From NCBI RefSeq assembly GCF_018998565.1, contig NZ_JAHNZO010000008.1, positions 186,001-250,000 on the forward strand: 64,000 bases of DNA, read 5' to 3'. Position numbers and translations under genes: made by a program. Positions 45,087 to 54,639 of the stretch are shown here, piece by piece. Each line of letters begins with the position of its first letter. Positions within the stretch are counted from its first letter, which is position 1. The DNA is from Paenibacillus oleatilyticus (GTDB lineage: Bacteria; Bacillota; Bacilli; Paenibacillales; NBRC-103111). The notes under the pieces were generated by a model. It saw nothing but the letters and a program-made list of their open reading frames with translations. It made no database searches and was not told the origin of the DNA.

Positions 45087-45980
45087 TTAAAGTGAAGGAA
45101 CCTGAGACTGCAGGGCGGCAAGACCAAGCGCGAATGCCCCGCATAAACCAGCCTGCTGTCCAAGTCCCGGCGGTACGATGTATTCGTCCATGCGCTCCAC
45201 AATTTCGCCGGCGCTCACATAACCGTTCAAATTCGCTTTCACCGCTTCCCTGATGAGCGGGAACAGTTGGGACTGCTGCATGACGCCCCCTCCGAGAATG
45301 ACCTTTTCCGGCGAATTCAAAAGAACGGCTCCGGTAATCGATTGCGCAATATAGTAGGCTTCCATCTCCCAAGCCGGATGGTTCGACGGGAGCTCATGCC
45401 CTTTCACGTTCCAACGGGCCTCGATCGCCGGCCCGGACGCCATGCCTTCAAGGCAGTCGCCGTGATAAGGGCATAAGCCTGCAAAATCATCCCCCGGATG
45501 CCGCCTCGTTAGCATATGCCCGCCTTCCGGATGGACCAGCCCCTGGACAAGCCTGCCTTCCAAAAAGACGCCAATGCCGATTCCTGTCCCAACCGTGTAA
45601 TAGAGGCAGCTTTTTAATCCCTTGGCCGCTCCCCAGGTCGCCTCGCCAAAGGCGGCCACGTTCACATCGGTGTTCCATCCGCAGGGAACATCGAATTTGC
45701 GCCGCAGAGTCCCCAGAAAGTCGACATTCCCCCAGCCCGGCTTTGGCGTTGTGGTGACATATCCGTAGGTCGGACTCCCGAGGCGAAGGTCGATCGGACC
45801 GAAAGATCCGATCCCTATCGCATCCACGGATTTTTCTTTGAAATAAGCAATCGCCTTACCGAGCGTAGTCTCGGGATCCTCCGTCGGAAAGCTGATGCTG
45901 TCGACGACTTCGCCGCGTTCGTTTCCGACCCCGCATACAAACTTGGTTCCGCCCGCTTCGATTCCTCCAATGCGCAACAT
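45087..45980 (-). CDS. scrK: ROK family fructokinase
   Basis: This 297-residue cytoplasmic kinase phosphorylates fructose to fructose 6-phosphate. The ROK features are clear: N-terminal GGIEAGGTKFVCGVG, catalytic Asp105 (WNTDVN), and the zinc site His155, Cys170, His173, Cys176 (HPGDDFAGLCPYHGDCLEG). The start at 45980 follows GGAAGGGGG; the longer frame overlaps the GH32 gene. It is the last gene of operon B and uses the fructose released by the GH32 enzyme encoded immediately upstream. Confidence 0.93.
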   Translation of the reverse strand: MLRIGGIEAGGTKFVCGVGNERGEVVDSISFPTEDPETTLGKAIAYFKEKSVDAIGIGSFGPIDLRLGSPTYGYVTTTPKPGWGNVDFLGTLRRKFDVPCGWNTDVNVAAFGEATWGAAKGLKSCLYYTVGTGIGIGVFLEGRLVQGLVHPEGGHMLTRRHPGDDFAGLCPYHGDCLEGMASGPAIEARWNVKGHELPSNHPAWEMEAYYIAQSITGAVLLNSPEKVILGGGVMQQSQLFPLIREAVKANLNGYVSAGEIVERMDEYIVPPGLGQQAGLCGAFALGLAALQSQVPSL

Positions 45981-46002
45981 ATCGGGTTGCCCCCTTCCGT
46001 AC

Positions 46003-47481
46003 TTAGTTCGAGCCCTTGGCGGACGGCGCCATTTCATAAACCGACAATGAAGCCAGCAGAAGCCGATCATCTTCAGCCGTTAGCGAAATTCCTAAAGCAT
46101 CGCCTTCGGGATAAATCAGGTCGGTAATGACCGCCTGGCCGCCATTGGCAAATACTTCGACGGAGGAACGGTCCACATAAATTTGAAGATCGATCGTCGC
46201 TCCCGGAGATTGCAGCTTTACCGCATGAACGCCTCGGAACTGCTCATGGAACTCATGCAATCCGGACTTCGTCCGGTCTACATACACTTCTCCACGCGCT
46301 GCATCCACCCCGACTATAGTCTCTCCCTGATCGCCCTTTTTCACCTTGAATGCATAAGATGAGCCGGACGACGCGACCACTTTCATTTCATAGCTCTCCA
46401 GCTGCAAGGAAGCGAGTGCTTCTCTCGCTTCTTTCCAGGACACATTCGTCAGCTCCAGCGCCCGAACACGGACATACTCGAACTCACGCACCGGCTTCTG
46501 CACCAAGGTTTCGCAGCCGTCCGCTCCGGATCGAAGCTGCAACTCTCTTGGTACCGTCATCGCACCGCGGAATCCCTCCGTCGGAGTAAGATTGGCGTAT
46601 TTCCAGTTGCTCATCCAGCCGATAAAGAGGCGTCTTCCATCCTCCGCAGGAACGTCGGACCAGGTTACACCCGCATAGTTATCGCGGCCATAATCCAGCC
46701 AACGCACCGTGTGGGACGATTCATCCGGCGTGAACGCGATTCCGTCAAAGTTTCCGGTAAAATACTGGATCCGCGAGCCTTCCTTATAGGCGGGATCATC
46801 ACCGATGCTGACCAGCATCACCCATTTTTGCTTGGACGAATCTCCGTCAAGATTCAGCGCAAATAAATCCGGACACTCCCACACTCCGCCATGGAAACCG
46901 ATACCAGCGCCAAACTCGCTTCCAAGTGTCCACGATTTCAAATCGGGGGAATGGTAGATACATACCGATTGCCCGCATGCGATGACCATGACCCAGCGAT
47001 TCGTGTCCTCATGCCAAAATACTTTCGGATCGCGGAAGTCGATATAAGACTCATGCTTCAATACCGGATTGCCTTCAAATTTTGTCCAGGTTCTCCCGTT
47101 GTCCTTGCTGTACGCGAGGCTCTGCGTTTGGAGGTAGAGGTCGCCCTCCTGCGGAAGATGATGCGTAAAAATAGCGACAAGTCCGGGCTCATCCCCGAAA
47201 AAACCCGTTGTATTTCGCCAATCGACCACAGCGCTCCCCGAGTAAATCATACCGTTCTCATCCGGCGCCAGCGCGATATCAAGCTCCTCCCAGACGACCA
47301 AGTCTTTGCTGACGGCGTGGCCCCAGTGCATCGGACCCCAAGTCATCCCGTTGGGATGATGCTGAAAGAACAGATGGTATTCGCCCTTAAAATAGACCAT
47401 CCCGTTCGGATCGTTCATCCACTTCTCGTTAGGTGAGAAATGATACGTACCTCTATAATTGTGCTTGACCGTGGTAGACAT
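46003..47481 (-). CDS. Cytoplasmic GH32 beta-fructosidase (sucrose-6-phosphate hydrolase type)
   Basis: This 492-residue GH32 enzyme lacks a signal peptide. Catalytic residues are intact: Asp24 in KWMNDPNG, FRDPK, WECPDLF. The beta-sandwich with DRSSVEVFANGGQ closes the protein. It could hydrolyse sucrose, sucrose 6-phosphate from the PTS, or imported fructo-oligosaccharides. It sits in operon B between the binding protein and the ROK kinase. Its catalytic domain (GRDNYAGVTWSDVP, FIGWMSNWKYANLTP) is strikingly close to the GH32 half of the fusion at 25084-27528. Confidence 0.92.
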   Translation of the reverse strand: MSTTVKHNYRGTYHFSPNEKWMNDPNGMVYFKGEYHLFFQHHPNGMTWGPMHWGHAVSKDLVVWEELDIALAPDENGMIYSGSAVVDWRNTTGFFGDEPGLVAIFTHHLPQEGDLYLQTQSLAYSKDNGRTWTKFEGNPVLKHESYIDFRDPKVFWHEDTNRWVMVIACGQSVCIYHSPDLKSWTLGSEFGAGIGFHGGVWECPDLFALNLDGDSSKQKWVMLVSIGDDPAYKEGSRIQYFTGNFDGIAFTPDESSHTVRWLDYGRDNYAGVTWSDVPAEDGRRLFIGWMSNWKYANLTPTEGFRGAMTVPRELQLRSGADGCETLVQKPVREFEYVRVRALELTNVSWKEAREALASLQLESYEMKVVASSGSSYAFKVKKGDQGETIVGVDAARGEVYVDRTKSGLHEFHEQFRGVHAVKLQSPGATIDLQIYVDRSSVEVFANGGQAVITDLIYPEGDALGISLTAEDDRLLLASLSVYEMAPSAKGSN

Positions 47482-47624
47482 GGTGCAGCTCTCCTTTTCT
47501 CTCCGAAATCAGATCCGTCCGACTGTCGTGCCGGAATTTGTCTCTATATATCTCAATTAGTAGGAGGCTGCGCACTTCAACGCCTTCATCGCCGCCAGGT
47601 GCACAACCTCCGCTTGGACATCCC

Positions 47625-49238
47625 TTACTGCTTTGCGGCCCGATCGTAACCGGATTGTTTAATTTTAAGCCACTCCTTCAGCCCCAGCCGATCAAGCTCT
47701 TTCAAATAGGCATCCCACTGCTCGTCAATCTTGCCGTTTTGGTACCATTCTGTGCGCATTCTAAGCACGTAGGCGAAGAGGTCTGTTTCGATGGTCGTCA
47801 GGCGATCCAGCTCATCGATCGAATGAAAGACGCTCGGCATCACATTCTCCGCTTTCATGTGAGGAACCATAATTTTCTTGACGATCTGCATTCTTTCTTT
47901 GGCGTCGTCCGGCAAGGTTGTATGTTTGCCGTAATAGCTGTCCAGGATCGCGAGCGGACCGCCGACGCTTGTTTTCTCGCGCAGCTCTACCGGCGCCGTA
48001 CCGTTCAGCGGCAAGTGCTTCAGCATCTTGTTCGAAGCGTCAAACTCGAAAATATTTTGCTGCTTGTCATCGCCATAGGTGCCCCAGTTATTTTGGACGG
48101 ATTGAATCGGGTCATACATTTGATCGACCCATTTCGCCGTCGTCTCCAGGTTTTTGTTGGCGCTCGTAATGACCATTCTGCCGCGGTGGAAGCCGAGGGC
48201 GTTTGTCCGAGTGACATTGATTTCGCCGCTTGGCCCGGCTACAGGAGGCATGACGTCATAGCTGTCATTGGCACCGGAGATATTGCTCCTATCCCAGGAG
48301 AAATAAAGGCCGTATTTGTGATCCTTCCCTTTAGCCAGGTAGGTGCTCCAGTCCTGCGTATACGCTTCAATATCGATAAGCCCTTCCTTATACAGCTCGT
48401 TAATGAACTTTACCGCATTCTTATACCCTTCTTCAGCAGGGGTAAAGACGACTTTGCCCTCGTTCGTCACTACCGCGTGGTCCGGGTTCTCCCCAAGCCC
48501 GTATGCCGCGAACAGGAAGACGAGATCTTCGGCGCCCGGTTTGTTAATAAAGGACAGCGGAATTTCATCCGCCTTTCCATTGCCGTTCGGATCCTGCGTT
48601 TTAAAGGCGATCAGCACCTTTTTCAGCTCTTCCGTCGTTTTCGGCATTTGGAGTCCCAGCTTTTTTAGCCACGCCACATTGATCCAGGGAACCGCGTCGA
48701 CAGCCTGAATGCGCTCCTTTCCTTCGCCGAGCTCTTCGATCCACGGGAATGCATAAATCTTACCGTCCGGAGCCGTCATCATCGCTTTGTATTCAGGCGC
48801 TTCCTCCAGCACTTTCTTTAAGTTCGGCATGTGCTTCTCAATCAGATCGTTCAGCGGGATGATGGCCCCGTCCTTCGCTAGCTTCAACAGCTCATAATCA
48901 CCGTACCCCGCGTCAAAGATTGCATCGGGCAGGTCGCCGCTCGCCATTGCGAGATTTCGTTTTTCTACAAACACATCCCGGGTGAAGTTTTTCCAGTTGA
49001 TGTGAACATTCGTTTTTTCCTCAAGACGCTTAAAGATTAGCTTTTCGTTCGGATCGGCCGGGGCAAGCGGAGAGCTTTGCGTCATCACATTCAGCGTGAC
49101 TTTCCCGCTTGGGTCCTGCTGGGGACTGGCGGAACCGCCGCTCCCGTCATTACTGCAGGCGGAAAGCAGGAGCGCGGAAGCAAGTACGGATGCGGATGCG
49201 GCCTTGAAGGCAGATTTCGGTTGTTTAAACTTTTTCAT
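47625..49238 (-). CDS. ABC sugar importer, solute-binding lipoprotein (operon B)
   Basis: This 537-residue lipoprotein has its lipobox at Cys28 (SALLLSAC) and the Ser/Gly-rich linker typical of anchored binding proteins. It belongs to the same LipO-like family as the operon A protein but is clearly distinct. Its operon partners (two permeases, beta-fructosidase, fructokinase) suggest a fructo-oligosaccharide cargo. Confidence 0.9.
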   Translation of the reverse strand: MKKFKQPKSAFKAASASVLASALLLSACSNDGSGGSASPQQDPSGKVTLNVMTQSSPLAPADPNEKLIFKRLEEKTNVHINWKNFTRDVFVEKRNLAMASGDLPDAIFDAGYGDYELLKLAKDGAIIPLNDLIEKHMPNLKKVLEEAPEYKAMMTAPDGKIYAFPWIEELGEGKERIQAVDAVPWINVAWLKKLGLQMPKTTEELKKVLIAFKTQDPNGNGKADEIPLSFINKPGAEDLVFLFAAYGLGENPDHAVVTNEGKVVFTPAEEGYKNAVKFINELYKEGLIDIEAYTQDWSTYLAKGKDHKYGLYFSWDRSNISGANDSYDVMPPVAGPSGEINVTRTNALGFHRGRMVITSANKNLETTAKWVDQMYDPIQSVQNNWGTYGDDKQQNIFEFDASNKMLKHLPLNGTAPVELREKTSVGGPLAILDSYYGKHTTLPDDAKERMQIVKKIMVPHMKAENVMPSVFHSIDELDRLTTIETDLFAYVLRMRTEWYQNGKIDEQWDAYLKELDRLGLKEWLKIKQSGYDRAAKQ

Positions 49239-49283
49239 CCTAATGACCTCCCATTTTAAATCGCATCTATGTAATGCGGCCCT

Positions 49284-50165
49284 CTATTTGAGGGAACCTA
49301 CCAAGACACCTTTTTCAAAATACTTTTGGAAGAACGGATACATCACGATAAGCGGCAGACTTGAGATGACGATTGCCGCATATTTAATAATCTCGGACAA
49401 TCGCTTCATCTCCGCCATGGCAAGCTGATCGCCAATCATCCCCGGATCAACCTGATTCTGGATCAGAATAGAGCGGAGCACAAGCTGCAGCGGATGCAAC
49501 TTCGCATTATCGAGATAGATCATGGCGTCGAAATACGAATTCCATTGGCCGACAAAAGCGTAAAGCGCCAGTACGAAAATAATCGGTTTGGAGAGCGGCA
49601 GAACAATGCGGGCAAAAATTTTCATTTCGGAGGCGCCATCCACATTTGCCGCTTCTTTCAGCTCGTGGGGCACGCCTTTGAAGAAGGTTCGGGACAAAAT
49701 AATGTTCCAAACGTTCACCGCGCCGGGAAGGAGTACCGCCCAAATGGTATCGATCATCCCCAATTTTTTGACAAGCAGATAGGTAGGCACCAGTCCTCCG
49801 CCAAAGAACAGCGTGATGAGAAAAAGCGTCATAAAAAATCTGCGCCCTTTTAAGCGGCCATCCGCCAAAGCATATCCCGCAAAGATGGACACCAGGACGG
49901 TTATAGCGGCAAAAGCGGCCGAGTACACCACTGCGTTTCCAAAGCCTCGAACCATCGCCGGGTTAGTCAAAATCTTCTCGTACCCGTCCAAGGTCCAATC
50001 CGAGACATTAAAGGATAGCCCCCGGCTAAGCAGAACGGAAGGGTCCATAAAGGAGGCCACGACGATGTACAGCAGCGGCACAACCACAACCAGGACGGCC
50101 AACGTCAGGCAAACGGCGATCAGGACCAGCAAATAGCGATCCAGTCTGGAATGTTTGATGGGCAT
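49284..50165 (-). CDS. ABC sugar importer permease, LplC/YtcP type (operon B)
   Basis: This 293-residue permease has six likely membrane spans and the coupling loop EAANVDGASEMKIFARIVLPLS. The start at 50165 follows GAAAGGAG; the longer frame overlaps the LplB-type gene. It pairs with the permease at 50182-51087. No ATPase gene is present in this operon either. Confidence 0.9.
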   Translation of the reverse strand: MPIKHSRLDRYLLVLIAVCLTLAVLVVVVPLLYIVVASFMDPSVLLSRGLSFNVSDWTLDGYEKILTNPAMVRGFGNAVVYSAAFAAITVLVSIFAGYALADGRLKGRRFFMTLFLITLFFGGGLVPTYLLVKKLGMIDTIWAVLLPGAVNVWNIILSRTFFKGVPHELKEAANVDGASEMKIFARIVLPLSKPIIFVLALYAFVGQWNSYFDAMIYLDNAKLHPLQLVLRSILIQNQVDPGMIGDQLAMAEMKRLSEIIKYAAIVISSLPLIVMYPFFQKYFEKGVLVGSLK

Positions 50166-50181
50166 GATGGTGCTCCTTTCT

Positions 50182-51087
50182 TCAGTACAGTCCTTCGCCC
50201 TCATTCAGCTTCTTGACGACAATGTTTACGGTAATGAGCAGGATGACATTAATCAAGGAATTGAACAGCCCTACGGCGGCGGAATACGAGTAGTCCCCTG
50301 CCTGTAATCCGATTTTGTAGACATAGGTCGGAATAATCTCCGAGGTTGGCAGATTCATAGCCGTTTGCATTAAGTAAGCCTTTTCAAATCCGATTGACAT
50401 AATCCCGCCGGCGGCCAAAATAAAGACGATAGCCATAATCGGACGAACGGTTGGAAGGTCGATATGTCGAATTCGCTGGATCAGATTTGCTCCGTCAAGG
50501 CTGGCCGCATTATGCAGCTCAGGGTCAACGTTCGCCAGCGCGGCCACATAGATAATGGATGCCCAGCCGGCCCCGGTCCAAATATCGGACAAAATATAGA
50601 TCCACCTAAAGTACTCGGGACGGGACATAAACATGACCGGTTCGCCCGTCATCCAGACAAGCAGCTGGTTAATGGGTCCTGTCGGCGATAGGAAAATAAA
50701 CAGCATCCCGACGATGACAACGACGGAGATGAAGTTTGGCGCGTACAAAAATAATTGAATATTCTTCTTTACGCCTGCTCTCCGCACCTGATTTAACATG
50801 AGCGCCAGCAATATCGGTACGGGAAAGCCGAGAAGAAGGCCGTACACACTTAGCTTGAGCGTGTTTATGAGAATCACTTCAAAATTCGGTGCGGACAGAA
50901 CCTTTTCGAAATGCTTCAATCCGACCCATTCGCTTCCCATAATCCCTTTGATCGGGCTGAAATTCTTGAACGCAATAACGGCTCCGTACATAGGACCGTA
51001 TTTGAAGATCAGCGTTAATATAAGAGCCGGCGCAAGCAGTATGTAATGAAAATAATACTTTTTCAAATAGCCGAGCTTATGGTGCAT
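50182..51087 (-). CDS. ABC sugar importer permease, LplB type (operon B)
   Basis: This 301-residue permease is the first gene of operon B. It has the LplB-like FKYGPMYGAVIAFKNFSP near the N terminus and a coupling loop (NAASLDGANLIQRIRHIDLPT). It lies divergent from a LacI gene at 51525, with 437 bp of AT-rich regulatory DNA between them. Confidence 0.9.
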   Translation of the reverse strand: MHHKLGYLKKYYFHYILLAPALILTLIFKYGPMYGAVIAFKNFSPIKGIMGSEWVGLKHFEKVLSAPNFEVILINTLKLSVYGLLLGFPVPILLALMLNQVRRAGVKKNIQLFLYAPNFISVVVIVGMLFIFLSPTGPINQLLVWMTGEPVMFMSRPEYFRWIYILSDIWTGAGWASIIYVAALANVDPELHNAASLDGANLIQRIRHIDLPTVRPIMAIVFILAAGGIMSIGFEKAYLMQTAMNLPTSEIIPTYVYKIGLQAGDYSYSAAVGLFNSLINVILLITVNIVVKKLNEGEGLY

Positions 51088-51524
51088 TTTCTCACCTCCG
51101 TCCCTCCTTGAAGTTTACATTTGCCAACCGTAAAGGCTTTCATCAACATTGTTCTATGCCCTCCGCTTCCCTATCCATTTACAATTTAGCACTTCATTTC
51201 GTCAGAAGTCAATACAAAATGTAAATTAAAATTTGTCATTTTGATTACTGATTTGTGTGAATTTAATGTGTTTTAACTTTACATTTGCACAAATCCGATC
51301 CTTGAAGATCGTTTAAAAGCTATATTTTTATGGGAATACCGATTCAAAAGAGATGTTCTTGTCTATCATCTGCTACCATAATCAGTTAAAAAACGCATAT
51401 TAATAAAAATATCGGAAATTTTTAAATGCAAATTTATTTGTGCATTTGTAAACTCATGTTGCTATTTTTCACAAACTATTATAAATTGGAAGGAGATCTG
51501 TAGAGAGAAACTTGAGGTGAAATA
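51088..51524. promoter_or_regulatory. Divergent regulatory region with repeated TTTACA-type motifs
   Basis: This AT-rich region separates operon B from its LacI gene. TTTACATTTGCC (51114-51125), TTTACATTTGCAC (51278-51290), the inverted AAATGTAAA (about 51217-51225) and TGCATTTGTAAAC (about 51441-51453, next to AAATGCAAATTT) share a common core. They look like operator half-sites for the divergently encoded regulator. Confidence 0.45.
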
Positions 51525-52562
51525 ATGACGAAGGAACGCGTGACCATACAAGACATCGCCGACGCGCTGGGCATTTCGCGCAACACCGCCTCCAAGGCGC
51601 TGAACGGAAGCAAAAGCATTCCGGAGGAGACTCGCAACAAGGTCATTAAGAAAGCGATAGAGTTAAAATATAAACAGTTTGCGTATATGGAAAGCGAAAG
51701 CAAGTTGTCCAAAAAATCGGGGAACATCGCGCTTTTAACGGAAAACCTGCCGAATACTTCCCATTTCGGGTCCACCCTGATCAGCGGACTGGAGGAGCGG
51801 ATCAGCAGCGAAGGCTATAATCTGTCCATTCACATCGTCAGAGACATTGAGCGCAGCACCTTGTCGTTGCCTAACAATTTCGATGCCGCTAATGTGGATG
51901 GGATTATTTGTATCGAGCTGTTTGATATGGAATACAGCAAGCTCATTACAGGTCTCGGTATACCTACCCTATTTGTCGACTGTTCCGCCTCCATTTGTTA
52001 TTCCGATTTTCAAGCCGACGTTCTGCTGATGGAGAATGAGCACAGCACTTATCAGCTTACCAAGCGGCTTATTGACGGCGGGTACAAAAGCTTTGGATTT
52101 ATCGGGAACTACTCCCATTGCAGAAGCTTTAACGAAAGATGGACGGGCTTTAACCGGGCGCTTGCCGAAGCCGGGATCAACCTTGATCTCTCGCAGTGCA
52201 TCGTTGATGATGACCACCTTTTCTCGCAGCCCGGTTGGATGGATGAACGAGTCCGCAAAATGAACGAGCTTCCCGCAGCTTTTGTTTGCGCCAACGATTA
52301 CCTTGCCGCAAATTTTATGAAAGCGCTTCGGAACCGGAACATTCATGTCCCCCGGGATGTTGTTATTTGCGGCTTTGACAATGGGCCGGAATCTGTCCTT
52401 GTCGAGCCTCATCTGACAACCGTCCACATTTACAGCAGCGAAATGGGCATTAAAGGTGCGGAGATGCTTCTCTCCCGCATTCGCGATCCCAAACAGCCTT
52501 ACCAGGTTTCCCATATCCACACAAAACCTATTATCAGGGAATCTACGCCGAATATCAGTTAA
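51525..52562 (+). CDS. LacI family repressor (operon B regulator)
   Basis: This 345-residue LacI/GalR regulator has an HTH at the N terminus (VTIQDIADALGISRNTASKA, then LNGSKSIPEETRNKV) and a sugar-binding domain containing CANDYLAANFMKALRNR and VVICGFDNGPES. Transcribed away from operon B, it probably regulates that operon. Its HTH (NTASKALNG) differs from the operon A regulator (GTVSRVINN). This fits the different operator-like motifs seen in the two promoter regions. Confidence 0.92.
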   Translation: MTKERVTIQDIADALGISRNTASKALNGSKSIPEETRNKVIKKAIELKYKQFAYMESESKLSKKSGNIALLTENLPNTSHFGSTLISGLEERISSEGYNLSIHIVRDIERSTLSLPNNFDAANVDGIICIELFDMEYSKLITGLGIPTLFVDCSASICYSDFQADVLLMENEHSTYQLTKRLIDGGYKSFGFIGNYSHCRSFNERWTGFNRALAEAGINLDLSQCIVDDDHLFSQPGWMDERVRKMNELPAAFVCANDYLAANFMKALRNRNIHVPRDVVICGFDNGPESVLVEPHLTTVHIYSSEMGIKGAEMLLSRIRDPKQPYQVSHIHTKPIIRESTPNIS

Positions 52563-52964
52563 TCTCTTCAATTCGGAACTAATCCTATGGTTTGCGTAGC
52601 ATAGCCCTGACTGAAGATAATCTCGCAGGATGACAAGAAGGGGCTCTGATTATTAGCTCGTTGTCTTAATCGGCGATTTTGATTTCGTGGAACAATGCAA
52701 AAAAAACGGCTCTTGTTGCGGCAAGAGCCGTTCCCATTGGTGATGGGCCTGTACGGGCAGAATGGGGATTTTCGTCCTGGGAAGCGGTATTTTCACTATA
52801 GGACCCGAAGGGTTCCCATTATTGGGACTGTTCTAGTGAGCTCCCTTCCGCTTTCGACTACCCCAGCTAGGGCTTACCCGATTGGAATGCTTTCGGCAGG
52901 CATTTTATGGCTTTGTTTTCTTCATTCAGCCCACTTCCTCGACAATTTGTAGTTTCCATAATAT
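52563..52964. other. Intergenic stretch with one hairpin
   Basis: I see no gene here. A perfect 11-bp stem (AACGGCTCTTG / CAAGAGCCGTT, 52705-52732) is flanked on the left by A residues. It therefore terminates best on the minus strand, possibly for the gene at 52965-53516. Confidence 0.6.
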
Positions 52965-53516
52965 TTAATTGGCCGCCTCGGCGGCTGTCTTGAGATCGGC
53001 AAGCCAGGCATTGAGCGAGGATGTGAGCGCCGCGCGCATGCCCTCGGGGTCGGCTGCTACTGGCGGACCGTCCCAGGACTCAGTGGTTTGCACGACGACT
53101 CCATTGGGGGTGGGAGTGATGGTCCATACGTGAACCCCCTCGATGCCTTGTGCCGGCCCCCCCCAAACGATGCGCCGCATAGGATCAACCTCGCGGATAG
53201 TGGAGACGACGGGGAGTCCATGCGTCTCCCACAGGAAGGTGCTGCCTACCGCGATTGGACCGGATAACCGCGCCTCGGAGACGTTTTTCTGCCAAGTTGG
53301 CCATTGATCGATGCCAGTCTGTATCCGCCATACCGTCTCCTGCGGCGCGTTGATTTCGATGGATAGGTCGACTATGACCTGGGCGTTTCGGTCAACATCG
53401 ACGGTGGTCCGTTTGGAATCATTAAAGGAATTCGCAACAATGACCCCACCCATCAAAATGATAATCAGTAAAAGAAAGCTCATCGTGAATGTTTTAAACT
53501 TAAACGATCTGTTCAT
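52965..53516 (-). CDS. Membrane-anchored SRPBCC (polyketide cyclase-like) protein
   Basis: This 183-residue protein has one N-terminal hydrophobic segment (about 10-28, anchor or signal) followed by an SRPBCC/START-like fold (about 45-180). The fold begins VIVDLSIEINAPQETVWRIQ and includes WPTWQKNVSEARL. Such proteins bind small hydrophobic ligands; no ligand is evident. It is preceded by a TetR-type operator at 53536-53555, so it appears to belong to the regulon of the TetR protein at 54640-55170. Confidence 0.8.
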   Translation of the reverse strand: MNRSFKFKTFTMSFLLLIIILMGGVIVANSFNDSKRTTVDVDRNAQVIVDLSIEINAPQETVWRIQTGIDQWPTWQKNVSEARLSGPIAVGSTFLWETHGLPVVSTIREVDPMRRIVWGGPAQGIEGVHVWTITPTPNGVVVQTTESWDGPPVAADPEGMRAALTSSLNAWLADLKTAAEAAN

Positions 53517-53535
53517 CCTCTTTCATCCCCTTAAT

Positions 53536-53555
53536 GTTATTGATTAATCAATTAC
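53536..53555. promoter_or_regulatory. TetR-type operator, copy 1
   Basis: GTTATTGATTAATCAATTAC lies 20 bp before the SRPBCC gene and matches the palindrome at 54592-54611 in most positions. Confidence 0.65.
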
Positions 53556-54526
53556 TATAGAGCAATAGATGCCTTACTCTCCCGCAATGCCAGCACGGTC
53601 GCAGTAATACCCTCCTGGAACGGCGTCGCGATGATCGGTCCGATGAACCGCTTGTATTTTTCTCCACTTAGCGTCAGCGGCTCTTCGGTTAAATAAAGCA
53701 TCTCTACGACTTCTTTCATCACGGGCACGCTCATACCTATCAACGATAAACCTAACTTTTTCAGCGGAATGACCGGTTTAACTTGGCCGCTCGCCTTTTG
53801 CGCGATTCGTACAATCTCTCGCCCCGATATAAGCCCGGCACCCGGGATATTCCAGTTCTGTCCATAAGCGAAGTCTTTGCCTGCCAGCTCAGCAACCATG
53901 GCGGCTGCATCCGGTAAATAGATGAATTCCCGGGGTACATGCATATTGCCGACAAAAAATGCCATTTTACCGGCAGCTATCGCTTCCAGGGTAGAACCTA
54001 AATACGAGGCTTCATTTGCCGTAGGTCCATAATAATCGGGCAAGCGAACAATCATGACTTTTGCCTTCGTCCAGCGATTGCTAAACAGCATCCGTTCATA
54101 GTCCAGGCGCAGCTTTCCTTTTATCGTATGAGGCTCTTTAGGATGTTCTTCCGTGACAAGATCCATCTGTTTTTTTCCATAAGGGTAGATCCCGTCTATC
54201 GCTACTACTTTAATCGCAAGCCGTTCTGCCGCCTCCATCACGGATTCGCCCAGCGGAATCAGCTTGTTCACCATCTCGTGGTAGGGTACGTTGGCGCAAT
54301 GGAACAATACGTCAGCATCGCCGGCCTGAGCTACAATATCGTCAGGGCGCATGGCGTCCCCTACGGCAAGCGTCAAATGCTTAGGATGACCAAGCTTTGC
54401 AGTAAACTGTTCCAACTTCTGGCGTGAACGCCCGAAAGCAATAGTAGGTATCCTCCGTTTGACAAGTTCTTCCGTGATGGCTGCTCCGGTCCCGCCCGTT
54501 GCTCCAATAACAATCGCTTTTTCCAT
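53555..54526 (-). CDS. NAD(P)-dependent epimerase/dehydratase-like oxidoreductase (extended SDR)
   Basis: This 323-residue protein has an N-terminal Rossmann fold with the dinucleotide motif VIGATGGTGAAI and the segment VAIDGIYPYGKKQ at the position of the SDR active-site Tyr/Lys. Its reaction is unknown. I start it at 54526 (MEKAIVIGATGG), the family start, with GAGG upstream. Two operator copies lie between it and the divergent-looking but co-directional TetR gene, so the gene is probably TetR-repressed. Confidence 0.85.
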   Translation of the reverse strand: MEKAIVIGATGGTGAAITEELVKRRIPTIAFGRSRQKLEQFTAKLGHPKHLTLAVGDAMRPDDIVAQAGDADVLFHCANVPYHEMVNKLIPLGESVMEAAERLAIKVVAIDGIYPYGKKQMDLVTEEHPKEPHTIKGKLRLDYERMLFSNRWTKAKVMIVRLPDYYGPTANEASYLGSTLEAIAAGKMAFFVGNMHVPREFIYLPDAAAMVAELAGKDFAYGQNWNIPGAGLISGREIVRIAQKASGQVKPVIPLKKLGLSLIGMSVPVMKEVVEMLYLTEEPLTLSGEKYKRFIGPIIATPFQEGITATVLALRESKASIAL

Positions 54527-54550
54527 TTTTATCAGCCTCATTTCGATTTT

Positions 54551-54570
54551 GTTATTGATCAATCACTAAC
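54551..54570. promoter_or_regulatory. TetR-type operator, copy 2
   Basis: GTTATTGATCAATCACTAAC lies 25 bp before the SDR gene start and has the same consensus as the other three copies. Confidence 0.65.
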
Positions 54571-54591
54571 TTGAATTCATCTTATCACTTC

Positions 54592-54611
54592 GTTATTGAT
54601 TAGTCAATAAC
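54592..54611. promoter_or_regulatory. TetR-type operator, copy 3
   Basis: GTTATTGATTAGTCAATAAC is the most symmetric copy, with nine-base arms, and lies between the TetR gene and the SDR gene. Confidence 0.7.
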
Positions 54612-54639
54612 CAAACTTAAAATTATGGCTTTCGCCATA

